Positions 24,568-33,592 of a stretch of 64,000 bases of DNA are shown one piece after another. The stretch comes from RPQJ01 sp963700045 (GTDB taxonomy: Bacteria; Pseudomonadota; Gammaproteobacteria; Steroidobacterales; Steroidobacteraceae). The translations under genes were made by a program, and so were the position numbers. The notes beneath the pieces were generated by a model, which had not been told where the DNA came from, searched no databases, and saw only the letters and a program-made list of their open reading frames with translations. The DNA lies in contig CAVOWK010000014.1 of the NCBI GenBank assembly GCA_963700045.1, positions 62,001-126,000 of the forward strand, in the 5' to 3' direction. The stretch's first letter is position 1, and each line of letters opens with the position of its first letter.

Positions 24568-27114
24568 TTACTGCCGGCTGCCAAAACCCATGCCGAACTC
24601 GACACCGAAGTTGATCGGCGCGCCGAACTGCGAGTGCGTCCACAGCGTCGCGACCGACTGCGATGCGATGCGATAACGCTCGTCCGTCAGGTTCCTGCCA
24701 TAGCCGCGCACGAACCACCTGGCGTCCTGCGCGGTGTATGTCACCGAGGCGCTGAGCAGGTCCTTCGCGTCCAAGTACGCGTCGTACTCACGGCCCGCCG
24801 CCGAGATGTAGAACAGGTTCTCGTCCTCGTGGTAGTACTCGCCGGCCAGGTCCACACGGCCGCCGTTCGCGAGCTCCCAGGTGTAGATGCCCTGGATCGA
24901 ACCCATCAACTCCGGCGAACGCGGCACCGGCAGGCCGGAGAAGTCGGCGCTGAACGGCAGGATGACGCCGCCCGACGCCGGGTCGGAAAGGCCCGGCTGG
25001 TTGATGATGAACTCGTTGTAGGACGCATCCAGGTACGACATCTGCGCACGGACGCGGAAACTATCCGTGAGCGCCGCCTGGAACTCGAGTTCGATGCCCT
25101 TCGCTTCGACCTCGGCCGCGTTGTAGAAGACCGTTTCCTGGAACTGGGCGCCGTTCTTTTCGGTGATGATGTTCACCGCGCGCTGCGCATCCTTGTACGT
25201 GGTGTAGAACACGGTTGGGTTCAAGCGGTAACGGCTGTCCTCGCTTTCCCACTTCACGCCGATCTCGTAGTTCGTGGCGAATTCCGGATCGACCGGTCGG
25301 GTCAGCTCCGAAACCATCAGGCCGCTGGTGCCGGTCTGGTCGTTGTAGCCGCCGGCCTTGTAGCCCTCCGAGATCGTCGCGTAGCCGAACAGCTTGTCCG
25401 TGAACTTGTACGAACCGACGATGCGCCAGCTCGGCTCGGTCCAGCTTTCCGACAGGTTCTCGAAGCCCGGGGTGTTCTGATTGACGATGATTCCGCCCGG
25501 GTATCTGTTGAAGTTGCCCGCCTGCAGCGGATCGCTGAAGTCCTGCCACGACAGGCTGCCGTTGTTCAGGTTGTCGTCAAGGATGTCGAAGCCGACCTGC
25601 GTGCGGCCCGTCCATGAGCGCTCGTCGTTCGTCAAGCGGTAACCGCCCGTCAGCGAGAACTGGTCGGTGATCTCCCAGGTCGCGTCGACATAGCCGGCGA
25701 GCGAGTCCGAGTCCTGCTTGTTGCACAGCACCTGCGGCGTGCTGTTGTTGAGCTGCTGCGGGGCGCCGATGGAGCCCAGGTCGAACGCAAGATCGATGAA
25801 CCCGAGCACCTGCACGACGCAGAACTCGGCATCGTTGGTCTGCTGGAACACGCCGGCGACGAAATTGACGGAGCCGTCGAAGTCCGAGGCAAAGCGTGCT
25901 TCGAACTGTGTCGTGTCACGGGTCGTGTCGCGCGTCGCGTCGAACAGGGAGATCACCTCGCCGGTCACCTGGTTGACAGGCGCAGCGCCCGTGTACGTGT
26001 TCGGCAGGTGCTCGTCCTGCGTGCGCTTGCCGGCGTTGGCATAGACCGTGCCGTAGCCGAGGTCCCACTCCATGTTCAGGTAGATGCCGTCGACGTCGAT
26101 GACCTGGCCGCTGCCCATCTTGAGCAGCGAATCCTGGCGCTGCGTGGAACCCACGTTGTCGAGCGGATCGCCGCTCGGGCGCGTGAAGCCGAGGACGTTC
26201 CAGAGGTACGGGCCATCCGGCGGCGTGTCGTTGTAGGCCGGTACGGCATCCGAGCGGTCTCGCATGATTTCGTACTGCGCCAGGAACGTCAGGTTGTCCG
26301 ACGGGTTCCACCGCGCCTTGATGCGCCCATTCAGGTTGTCGTCGCCACCCGAGCTCTTGTTCGGGCTGCCTGCGCCGGTCGTGCCGGACACGCCAGGAAT
26401 GGTGAACGGCGCAAACGTGCCGCCGAAGATGTTCAGCGTGTTGATCGGCCCGTAATCGGCGCCGAGCTTGTAGTAGCCATCGGACTTGGAGTACGCGCCG
26501 ACGAAGCGCAGCGCGAGCACGTCGTCGATTACCGGCACGTCGATGGAGCCCTGGGCTCGCACCGCGTTGAAGCTGCCGTAACCGACGCGAAAATCGGCGC
26601 CCATCTCGTCCATGTCCGGGCGCTTGCTGCGGATGTTGACCGCGCCGCCCGTGGTGTTCTTGCCGAACAGGGTGCCCTGCGGTCCACGCAGGACTTCGAC
26701 GCTCTCGATGTCGAAGGTATCCAGCAGCTGGGTCTGTACGCTCGGCAGCACGAAGTCGTCCATCGTCACGCCAACGGGCGAGTCCTGGTAGACGATGATG
26801 TCGGTGAGACCCACGCCGCGCATGGCGAACGAGGCGGCGTTGAATGCGGTGATGCGCGAGGCGGAGAAGCCCGGCACCGACGTCGCGATGCCCGAAATGT
26901 CGCGTGCGACCATGCGGTCGATGTCTTCCGCAGTCACGGCCGAGACGGAAACCGGCGTCTGCTGCAGGTTGGTGATACCAGCGCGCGTCGCAGTGACGAG
27001 CACTTCCTCGAGACCCACTGCATCCTGCGCCATCGCGGCAGGAGCCACGGCGGCGGCGAGTACCGCCGAAACGATGCGGGCAATCGGCGTCGAACGTGAA
27101 CGGAACACGGCCAT
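24568..27114 (-). CDS. TonB-dependent outer-membrane receptor (catabolic island)
   Basis: An 848-residue receptor. A signal peptide (to about residue 29, AAMAQ) is followed by the TonB box EEVLVTATR, a plug domain with LRGPQGTLFGKNTTGGAVNI, and a 22-strand barrel closing with INFGVEFGMGFGSRQ. It is of the large receptor type common in sphingomonads and Steroidobacter-like bacteria that degrade hydrophobic organics. The upstream region has an operator copy (27225-27242), which links it to the Rieske regulon, so it may import the growth substrate. Confidence 0.9.
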   Translation of the reverse strand: MAVFRSRSTPIARIVSAVLAAAVAPAAMAQDAVGLEEVLVTATRAGITNLQQTPVSVSAVTAEDIDRMVARDISGIATSVPGFSASRITAFNAASFAMRGVGLTDIIVYQDSPVGVTMDDFVLPSVQTQLLDTFDIESVEVLRGPQGTLFGKNTTGGAVNIRSKRPDMDEMGADFRVGYGSFNAVRAQGSIDVPVIDDVLALRFVGAYSKSDGYYKLGADYGPINTLNIFGGTFAPFTIPGVSGTTGAGSPNKSSGGDDNLNGRIKARWNPSDNLTFLAQYEIMRDRSDAVPAYNDTPPDGPYLWNVLGFTRPSGDPLDNVGSTQRQDSLLKMGSGQVIDVDGIYLNMEWDLGYGTVYANAGKRTQDEHLPNTYTGAAPVNQVTGEVISLFDATRDTTRDTTQFEARFASDFDGSVNFVAGVFQQTNDAEFCVVQVLGFIDLAFDLGSIGAPQQLNNSTPQVLCNKQDSDSLAGYVDATWEITDQFSLTGGYRLTNDERSWTGRTQVGFDILDDNLNNGSLSWQDFSDPLQAGNFNRYPGGIIVNQNTPGFENLSESWTEPSWRIVGSYKFTDKLFGYATISEGYKAGGYNDQTGTSGLMVSELTRPVDPEFATNYEIGVKWESEDSRYRLNPTVFYTTYKDAQRAVNIITEKNGAQFQETVFYNAAEVEAKGIELEFQAALTDSFRVRAQMSYLDASYNEFIINQPGLSDPASGGVILPFSADFSGLPVPRSPELMGSIQGIYTWELANGGRVDLAGEYYHEDENLFYISAAGREYDAYLDAKDLLSASVTYTAQDARWFVRGYGRNLTDERYRIASQSVATLWTHSQFGAPINFGVEFGMGFGSRQ

Positions 27115-27224
27115 GAAACTTTCCCCCGGTCAGATGAAGCCGCGCGAGCGGCTCGGTAGATGTCAGGCGATCGCTGCCAGTCAAAACTCTTGCGTGACCG
27201 CTTTTTAATGCAGTCACGAAAAAA

Positions 27225-27242
27225 AAGCAATCATGACTGTTT
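27225..27242. promoter_or_regulatory. Operator palindrome, site 4 (degenerate)
   Basis: Read on the minus strand it is AAACAGTCATGATTGCTT: one arm and the TCATGA centre are perfect and the other arm matches 4 of 6. It lies 111 bp from the TonB receptor start. No convincing -10 box at the usual distance. Confidence 0.65.
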
Positions 27243-27368
27243 TTCATTTTTGCTACGCAAAAGGTAATTACCTATGAGCGGTAGTGCTTTGAAAAGCGCG
27301 CAATGAAGCTCAGGTGGAGGCGTGTGCAGCTTTTTTACAACAGAATCTGGATGAAAAGTAACGCAGGA

Positions 27369-27386
27369 AAACAGTCAGGTCTGTTT
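27369..27386. promoter_or_regulatory. Operator palindrome, site 5
   Basis: The sequence AAACAGTCAGGTCTGTTT has perfect 6-bp arms. The -10 box TATATT (27406-27411) starts 20 bp after it, ahead of Rieske oxygenase 3 at 27449. Confidence 0.8.
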
Positions 27387-27405
27387 CTTTTCTGAACCCC
27401 TTTGC

Positions 27406-27411
27406 TATATT
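27406..27411 (+). promoter_or_regulatory. -10 box of the 27449-29271 operon
   Basis: TATATT, 37 bp before ATG 27449; the -35 place overlaps the operator and reads GTTTCT. Confidence 0.6.
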
Positions 27412-27448
27412 CGGCCGGTCCCGCCCTTCCCGATTCGAGGTTACCGTC

Positions 27449-28813
27449 ATGGCTGCGAACCTGAAGGCCGTCTGGCCCATGAGTCTGAGTGCCCCGGCCG
27501 GATCGCTCGAGGCCAAGCAGCCGGAGGCCGACGATGGCCTCGACGTGCCGGATCCCTCGCGCTACTACTCGCGCGAGTTCATGGAGAAGGAATGGAAATT
27601 CCTGTGGCCGCGCGTGTGGCTGCTTGCCGGCGTGACGTCCGACATCCCCGAGGCAGGTGACTACACCGTCTTCAACCACGGGCACGAAAGCTTCGTGATC
27701 GTACGCCAGGACGACGGCAGCATCCGCGCCTTCTACAACGCGTGCCCGCACCGCGCGAACCCGATCGCACTGAACGAGCGCGGCAGCGTCGCCAGGTTCA
27801 CCTGCGCATTCCACGCCTGGCGCTTCTGCATCGACGGCAAGCTCGACTGCATCACCGACGAGCACAGCTTCGAGCCGAAGCTGGTCGAGAATCGCCCCGG
27901 GCTCACGCAAGCACGCTGCGACCAGGTTGGCGGCCTGATCTTCATCAACATGGACGGCAAGGCGCCGCCGCTGCGCGAGTGGATCGGCCTGCCGCCGGGC
28001 TACATCGAGAACTACCAGATCGACAAGATGCATGTCGTGCGCCATGTACGCACCGAGTGGCAGGCGAACTGGAAGACCGGCGTCGACGCGTTCTACGAAA
28101 CCTATCACCTGCCGCACATCCATCCGCAGACGCAGGGCGTGATGGAGGATTTTTCACAGTACGACGCCTATCCGAACGGCTTCCAGCGCATGATCGTGCC
28201 GATCTGCACGCCCAGTCATCGCATGCATGACCGCGAGAACGTCAACGAGGGCCTGCAGTACATGATGATCGAGGCCGGCATGGATCCGGCCGAGTTCAAG
28301 GGCACCGCCATGGAAGTGCGCGTCGCCGTGCAGCGGGCGAAGCGTGAGCGGGCGAAGCGCCTCGGCCTCGACCACTACGAAAAATTCACCGACGGCCAGC
28401 TCACCGACAGCTGGGCGACCGGCTACTTCCCGAACGTGCAGATCGGCATGCACCCGGAAGGCGTGTTCATCATGCGCTTCCAGCCGCACCCGACGGATCC
28501 CGAGCGCTTCTTCTACGACAACATGACGATGATCCGTTACGTGGACGACCCGAAGTACTCCGTGCCGGGCTGGATGGGCCTGCCGAAGGGCACCGACCTG
28601 ACAGGTGCCACGCGCCCGAACATCGAGCACCACTTCATCGGTGGCGAGCGCGCGGACCTCGGCGACGTGCTGAACCAGGACGTCGATCTCGTCGAGGCCG
28701 TGCAGCGCGGACAGAAGTCGCGTGGCTTCCGGGGGCCGCTCTGGGGCCAGCAGGAAGCGCGCCTCCGCCATTACCAGCGCGAGATCGACCGCTACATCAA
28801 CGGCGAGAAGTGA
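27449..28813 (+). CDS. Rieske non-heme iron oxygenase, alpha subunit (3)
   Basis: A 454-residue oxygenase subunit. Rieske ligands C99-x-H101 (CPHRAN) and C119-x2-H122 (CAFHAW); mononuclear iron site D213-x3-E217-x2-H220-x4-H225 (VDAFYETYHLPHIH). The Rieske motifs depart from the usual HRG and YHGW. It resembles oxygenase 1 over its whole length, including HPTDPERFFYD. ATG 27449 with CGAGG upstream is 37 bp from the -10 box. It is coupled to a MaoC hydratase through a GTGA overlap. Confidence 0.93.
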   Translation: MAANLKAVWPMSLSAPAGSLEAKQPEADDGLDVPDPSRYYSREFMEKEWKFLWPRVWLLAGVTSDIPEAGDYTVFNHGHESFVIVRQDDGSIRAFYNACPHRANPIALNERGSVARFTCAFHAWRFCIDGKLDCITDEHSFEPKLVENRPGLTQARCDQVGGLIFINMDGKAPPLREWIGLPPGYIENYQIDKMHVVRHVRTEWQANWKTGVDAFYETYHLPHIHPQTQGVMEDFSQYDAYPNGFQRMIVPICTPSHRMHDRENVNEGLQYMMIEAGMDPAEFKGTAMEVRVAVQRAKRERAKRLGLDHYEKFTDGQLTDSWATGYFPNVQIGMHPEGVFIMRFQPHPTDPERFFYDNMTMIRYVDDPKYSVPGWMGLPKGTDLTGATRPNIEHHFIGGERADLGDVLNQDVDLVEAVQRGQKSRGFRGPLWGQQEARLRHYQREIDRYINGEK

Positions 28814-29271
28814 GCGCACGCCGCTACTACGACGACCTCGTCGTCGGGGAAAAGCGCGAATCGCACGCAGAGGCCGTCGAACTCGACGCCCTGCTGGCCT
28901 TTGCGCGCGCCTACGATCCGCAGTACTTTCACGCGGACCCGCATGCGGCGCGCAGCTCGGTGTTCGGCGAGGTCGTTGCCTCGGGCATCTACACGATGGC
29001 GCTGTGGCGCAAGCTCGATCACGAGATCAGCGGCGACATCGCATGGATTTGCGGCATCGCCTGGGAAGACGTGAAGTGGCCGGTGGCAGTGCGCGCCGGC
29101 GACCGTTTGCGGGCGCAATTCGAATGCCTCGCGAAGCGCCCGTCGTCGTCGGACGCAACGCGCGGCGTGGTGGAGTTCCGCTATACGTTGCTGAATCAGC
29201 GCGACGAAATCGCGTGGACTTGTCGCAGCATCAACCTCGTCGAGACCGGGCCGCGGACGGCGGCCGCCTGA
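28810..29271 (+). CDS. MaoC-like (R)-specific enoyl-CoA hydratase / dehydratase
   Basis: A 153-residue hot-dog-fold protein with the hydratase motif AYDPQYFHADP (D36, H41) and SVFGEVVASGIYTMAL as the hot-dog helix. GTG 28810 overlaps the Rieske stop by 4 bp. It would hydrate an enoyl-CoA or dehydrate a 3-hydroxyacyl-CoA of the pathway. Confidence 0.85.
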   Translation: MSARRYYDDLVVGEKRESHAEAVELDALLAFARAYDPQYFHADPHAARSSVFGEVVASGIYTMALWRKLDHEISGDIAWICGIAWEDVKWPVAVRAGDRLRAQFECLAKRPSSSDATRGVVEFRYTLLNQRDEIAWTCRSINLVETGPRTAAA

Positions 29272-29283
29272 TCACTCGCCTGA

Positions 29284-29601
29284 TCACTCATCTGGCGCGA
29301 TCTTGAGCTCGAGGCCATCGAGCGCCTCGGTGAAGTCCACCTGGCAACTGAGGCGCGACGTCGGCGCATCGTAGTGCTCGAGTTCGACCAGCAGTTCCTT
29401 CTCGTCACCCTGCGGCGCCGGCAGCTTCGGCATCCATTCGGGCTTGATGAAGATGTGGCACGTGGCGCACGAGCAGAGCCCGCCGCAGATGGCCGTGACG
29501 CCATAGTCGTACTCCCGCAGCGTCTCCATCAGCTTGACGCCGACACGTCCCTCGACTTCGTGGACGTTGCCGTCGCGGTCGGTCACCACCATCTTCGCCA
29601 T
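29284..29601 (-). CDS. [2Fe-2S] ferredoxin, adrenodoxin type
   Basis: A 105-residue ferredoxin with ligands C39-x5-C45-x2-C48 (CGGLCSCATC) and C86 (RLSCQV). It is convergent with the MaoC gene (12 bp between stops) and lies 29 bp after the phosphotransferase gene of the thiamine operon on the same strand. Its likely partner is one of the Rieske oxygenases; no ferredoxin reductase is in the window. Confidence 0.88.
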   Translation of the reverse strand: MAKMVVTDRDGNVHEVEGRVGVKLMETLREYDYGVTAICGGLCSCATCHIFIKPEWMPKLPAPQGDEKELLVELEHYDAPTSRLSCQVDFTEALDGLELKIAPDE

Positions 29602-29630
29602 GCTCGCACCCGTCAGTCGTTGTGATCGAA

Positions 29631-30551
29631 TCAGTGATTATTGCAGCGCAAGACCCCGGATGCACGCACCTGCAGGTCGCGTTCGATCCGTTCGGCCCGG
29701 TGCGCCGCCTCAACGGCATCGGGACCGGGCGCCGCGCTCGCCAACAGGCCACGGTACCAAAGCCACTGCACGTAATCGAAGGCCCAACGGGCGAGATCCA
29801 GCCTCGCCGGGTCGACGGTCCCGCCCGCGCGGACGTACTCGTCGCACAAGAGACCGACGCTTGCTGCAGACAATTCCAGCTGGCTGGCGCAGGACGCGAG
29901 GTCGAACACCGGATCGCCCAGGCCGGCGTACTCCCAGTCGACCAGCCACAGCCGGCCGGCGGGGTCGGTCACGAGGTTCTGCGCGTGGATGTCGTGGTGG
30001 CAGAGCGCATCCGCGCGACCCGGGCCAAGTCGCGTCAGGACCTCCTCGGCGCACGCGGCGAGCGCAGGCCGCACGGCCTCCGCGGGCAGGGCTGCTCGCA
30101 GCCGGCGCGCCTGCACCGCGAAATCGACGACACGCACGCCCGGTGGCGGCGTCAGTTCATGCAACTGGCACAGCAACGCAGCCACTTGCCGGATCGTTCG
30201 ATCACAGCCCACGGCCACCGGATTCCCTTTCGCACTGGCAATCCACTGCGTGACCAGCAGCCGCGCCGAAGGGTCGCAACGCACCACTCGCGGTGCGAGC
30301 CCCGCCCGGGCGACGAGATGGAGAATCTCGCCTTCTGCGTGCAGGTCGGCGCCAAGCTGTTCATTACCTGCGCGTGCATACCGCACGAACCGGTCCTGGC
30401 CAGGCGCCGACACGTGCCAGGCGAAATTACTGAGGCTGCCTGCGATGGGCTCGAACGTCGCCACGGCGAGCGAGGCCGTTTCGGCGTGTGTTGCGAGGGC
30501 GGCCCGCGCCGCACGTTCGGCCTCCTGCCACTCTGGCCGCATGCTCGTCAA
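29631..30551 (-). CDS. Thiamine-kinase-like phosphotransferase (APH/choline kinase fold)
   Basis: A 306-residue kinase of the aminoglycoside-phosphotransferase superfamily. The catalytic loop is HHDIHAQNLV and the metal motif is VDWEYAGLGDPVFDLA, as in ThiK and choline kinases. It is last in a four-gene unit behind a TPP riboswitch and overlaps the PnuC-type transporter gene by 4 bp, so phosphorylation of imported thiamine (ThiK role) is the best reading. It has low overall similarity to any one kinase by eye. Confidence 0.78.
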   Translation of the reverse strand: MTSMRPEWQEAERAARAALATHAETASLAVATFEPIAGSLSNFAWHVSAPGQDRFVRYARAGNEQLGADLHAEGEILHLVARAGLAPRVVRCDPSARLLVTQWIASAKGNPVAVGCDRTIRQVAALLCQLHELTPPPGVRVVDFAVQARRLRAALPAEAVRPALAACAEEVLTRLGPGRADALCHHDIHAQNLVTDPAGRLWLVDWEYAGLGDPVFDLASCASQLELSAASVGLLCDEYVRAGGTVDPARLDLARWAFDYVQWLWYRGLLASAAPGPDAVEAAHRAERIERDLQVRASGVLRCNNH

Positions 30552-31159
30552 TTCTCGTGTGCAGCTGCGACGCGTGCGTCACTGCGCCATTGCCAGTAGC
30601 CGCGCAACGCGAGCGCCGTGTACAGCAGGAACAGCAATGCGGTGGCCGCGAGTCCCTGCCACGCGGCGAGCACGGCCGCGGCAGAATCCAGCACCACCCA
30701 GTACAGCCAGTTTTCGAGCACCTTGCGCGCGACCATCCACGTCGTGAGCACGCTGCCCCACGCAATCGCCGCGTCGAGATAGGGCACCCACGACGACGCC
30801 CCCCGCGTGATCACCCAGCCATTCACCAGCGCGAAGACGGCGATGGCGGCCCAGGCCAGCGCATGTTGCCGTGCCGCCCAGCGGCTGACAGCGAGAGGCG
30901 CCTTGGATGCGGAGCCGCGCCACGAACGCCAGCCATAGACGGACATGCCGACATAGAAGACCTGCAGCGAAGCCTGCATGACGAGGCCCGCGCGCGCGAA
31001 GACGACGAGGTAGAGCAGTGCGCTGGCGACAGCGAATGCCCAGCACCAGTCGCTCTGCCGGATCGCGAAACCGAGATACCCGAGCGCGAGGCCGGCCGCC
31101 ACCCATTCGATGGCGGGTACGGCCGCGAATGCGCCGAGCACCGGGTCGAGCCGGGTCAA
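30548..31159 (-). CDS. pnuT: PnuC-family transporter, probably thiamine (PnuT)
   Basis: A 203-residue membrane protein with about seven helices and PnuC-family features: IEWVAAGLALGYLGFAIRQ at the N-terminus, QVFYVGMSVYGWRSW, and ENWLYWVVLDSAAAVLAAWQG near the C-terminus. PnuT members import thiamine by facilitated diffusion followed by phosphorylation. It overlaps the upstream thiamine-binding gene and the downstream kinase gene by 4 bp each. The riboswitch context supports thiamine rather than nicotinamide riboside. Confidence 0.82.
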   Translation of the reverse strand: MTRLDPVLGAFAAVPAIEWVAAGLALGYLGFAIRQSDWCWAFAVASALLYLVVFARAGLVMQASLQVFYVGMSVYGWRSWRGSASKAPLAVSRWAARQHALAWAAIAVFALVNGWVITRGASSWVPYLDAAIAWGSVLTTWMVARKVLENWLYWVVLDSAAAVLAAWQGLAATALLFLLYTALALRGYWQWRSDARVAAAHEN

Positions 31160-31413
31160 CCTTCGTCCGACGTCGGCGTGCCGCCGAGCACCTTAATGAC
31201 GAATACGGCCCGACGCTCTGCACCGAACGTCCGCCGAGTCTCCTTTTCGAGCGCAGAGAACAGCAGCTCGTGCTCGCCGGCCACCTGCGTGCTCATCGCG
31301 TTGGTCACGACGTCGAGGTCCGGGTAGGCATTGAGGCGTTCGATGAAATCCTTGATCGGCGGCACGTAGTCCGCGTCGAGGGGATAGAGGCTGATTTCCA
31401 CTGCCGTGCGCAT
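31156..31413 (-). CDS. Small thiamine-binding (YkoF/MTH1187-like) protein
   Basis: An 85-residue protein, MRTAVEISLYPLDADYVPPIKDFIERL, with a predicted ferredoxin-like babb fold of the MTH1187/YkoF group, which binds thiamine or its pyrimidine. ATG 31413 is preceded by GAGGA. A longer frame reaches into the receptor gene and is not needed. It follows the receptor stop by 31 bp and overlaps the transporter gene. Confidence 0.72.
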   Translation of the reverse strand: MRTAVEISLYPLDADYVPPIKDFIERLNAYPDLDVVTNAMSTQVAGEHELLFSALEKETRRTFGAERRAVFVIKVLGGTPTSDEG

Positions 31414-31444
31414 CTGTGTGTCCTCGTGTCTGTTCGCAGCGCCG

Positions 31445-33589
31445 TTACCAGCGCCACTGCAAAGTGATTCCCGCAAGTCGCCCATCGCCACGCTGAAAGT
31501 ACAGCTGGTCGGCATAGTCTGGCGGCTCGAGTCCGAAATAAAACCCGCGGACAGCGTAACTCTCGTTCATGACGTTGCGCACCCAGGCCTCGACCGACCA
31601 GGGGCCGTGCAAGTAAGCGGCCTTGAGGTTGAGCAACGTGTACGGGTCCGAACGCTGGTCGTGGCTGGTGTCGAAGTAGAACGCGTCGACACCGCTCAGG
31701 TCCGCGCGCGCCATCCACCCTTCCCCGCCGCCCCACTGCGCGGACAACGAGTACTGATAACCCGGTGCATGCGCCTGCTCCCTGCCATCGAGATCGCGAT
31801 CGCCATAGCGGTAGCCGACGTATTCGGAATGCAGCAATCCCAGCGTCACGCCGAGGTTCAAACGCTCGGCGGGTTGCCAGGCGAGCGAGGCTTCGAGTCC
31901 GTAGTTGCGGCCCCTGGCGGCATTGTCGGTATAGAAGACGTACGACAACGGATCGCCCGGATCAAGCTGGAACGACGTCGCCACCTGCTGGTCTTCGCGC
32001 CACATGTAGAAGAACGCGATGTCGCCCCGCACGCCTGCCTCCGCGTTGCCGAAGCGCAGGCCCGACTCGGCATTCCACAGGTACTCCGGCGCGAACTGGC
32101 GCCGTTCGTCCGGCACGAACTGCCCGATGTTGAAGCCGCCCGCCTTGTAGCCGCGCGCCACCGTGGCGTACCACTGGTTCGACCCACCGAGCGGCCCCTG
32201 CAACGAGACCTGGCCACCGACCATCGCGTCGCGCGGGTCGAAGCGCGCGCCGTCGGAATCGCTGTAATCGGCAGACCGAGTTTCAACACGCATTCCAGCG
32301 GTGAGCGACAATCGATCTGACAACGGCCACTCGGCTTCACCGTAGGCCGCGAGACTCGTCGCTGCGTAGCTCGTTGCGAGCAGCGGGCGCAGCAGCTCGC
32401 CCGCGAATTCATCGCGCTGCTGCGAATCCTCATCGAGCCGCAGTGCATAGAGGCCGGCCACCCAGTCGACGACGCCGCCCGGGTTGCTCTCGACGCGGAG
32501 GTCCTGGCTCAACGTCGAGCGCTCGCGCGCGTAGCGCGAGAAATAGTCGTAGGGCGCGAACTCGCCCCAGTACACGTCGTTGCCCCAGTCGCCGTCGAAG
32601 CTGTACACGCTGTCGGACTTCGCGTATGCGCTGACGCTGCGCACCGTGTAAACCCCGATCCTGCCCGCAACATCCGCGGACACACCGCGCGCACGCTGCG
32701 CGTCCCGACCCGGCTTGTCGGCGAGCGTCGTGCGCGAATTGTCGAGGGTGAAGGCGTCGAAGCCGTTGTCAATATCCACATACAGTGCGGCGAGATCGGC
32801 ACGCCAGCCCGGCGCCAGCTCCCATCGCAGCTTGCCGCGCAGCGTCGTCTCGTCGCGCCCGTTGGTGTCGTCGCGATCGAGGTAGGCATTGCGCAGGAAC
32901 CCGTCACTCGAGAAGGTCTGGCCCGCAATGCGCCACGCCGAACCTGCGCTACCGATCGGGCCGCCACCCGCCACGCCTGCCGACCAGGTGTCGTCTTCGG
33001 CGCCGGTGACCTCCGCGTGAAAATCCGGGGTCGTCGCTGCGTCGCGCGTCTTGATCTTGACCAGGCCTGCGAGCGCGTTCGCGCCGTAGCGCGTGCCCTG
33101 CGGACCGCGCAGCACTTCGACCTGCTGGGTGTCGAACAGCGTCGCCGGCATGCCGACTCCGCTCAGGTCGATGTCGTCGATGAGAAAACCGACCGAAGGG
33201 TTCGGCGCGCCCTGGTATTGCTCGAGTTCGCCGATGCCGCGGAGCTGGAAAAACCTGGGCCGCGACGTGCCGCCGGACCAGTTGAGGTTCGGCACCAGGC
33301 CGAGCACGTCGCCGAAATGCTGCAGCCCCGCGGCCTGCAAAGTCTCCTGGCCAAGAACCGTGATGCTGGCCGGCACTGCCGCAAGCGGCCGCTCCCGCAA
33401 CGATGCGGTGACGATGATTTCCTCGAGCGGTGGTGCAGGTCGCGTGACCACCGGGCTCGCGGCGGCGGCTGGGTTTGCTGCGAGCAGCACCGCGGACAGC
33501 AGGGTGACCGACGCTGCCGGGGCGCGGCCGGGCCGCCGGCATGCAGCGCGCAATGCATACGAATAAACTGGCAACAGTCCGCGACGCAT
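31445..33589 (-). CDS. TonB-dependent receptor, probably for thiamine
   Basis: A 714-residue receptor: signal peptide, TonB box EEIIVTASLR, plug motif LRGPQGTRYGANALAGLVKI and a barrel ending GRLAGITLQWRW. ATG 33589 is chosen; GTG 33595 lies inside the riboswitch. The TPP riboswitch immediately in front makes this the outer-membrane step of thiamine uptake. Confidence 0.88.
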   Translation of the reverse strand: MRRGLLPVYSYALRAACRRPGRAPAASVTLLSAVLLAANPAAAASPVVTRPAPPLEEIIVTASLRERPLAAVPASITVLGQETLQAAGLQHFGDVLGLVPNLNWSGGTSRPRFFQLRGIGELEQYQGAPNPSVGFLIDDIDLSGVGMPATLFDTQQVEVLRGPQGTRYGANALAGLVKIKTRDAATTPDFHAEVTGAEDDTWSAGVAGGGPIGSAGSAWRIAGQTFSSDGFLRNAYLDRDDTNGRDETTLRGKLRWELAPGWRADLAALYVDIDNGFDAFTLDNSRTTLADKPGRDAQRARGVSADVAGRIGVYTVRSVSAYAKSDSVYSFDGDWGNDVYWGEFAPYDYFSRYARERSTLSQDLRVESNPGGVVDWVAGLYALRLDEDSQQRDEFAGELLRPLLATSYAATSLAAYGEAEWPLSDRLSLTAGMRVETRSADYSDSDGARFDPRDAMVGGQVSLQGPLGGSNQWYATVARGYKAGGFNIGQFVPDERRQFAPEYLWNAESGLRFGNAEAGVRGDIAFFYMWREDQQVATSFQLDPGDPLSYVFYTDNAARGRNYGLEASLAWQPAERLNLGVTLGLLHSEYVGYRYGDRDLDGREQAHAPGYQYSLSAQWGGGEGWMARADLSGVDAFYFDTSHDQRSDPYTLLNLKAAYLHGPWSVEAWVRNVMNESYAVRGFYFGLEPPDYADQLYFQRGDGRLAGITLQWRW

Positions 33590-33592
33590 ACC

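Larger units (their letters stand above)
27115..27448. promoter_or_regulatory. Divergent regulatory region between TonB receptor and Rieske oxygenase 3
   Basis: A 334-bp gene-free region, AT-rich in its middle, containing two operator copies (27225-27242 and 27369-27386), one facing each gene, and a plus-strand -10 box. No open frame with coding character is seen in it. Confidence 0.6.
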
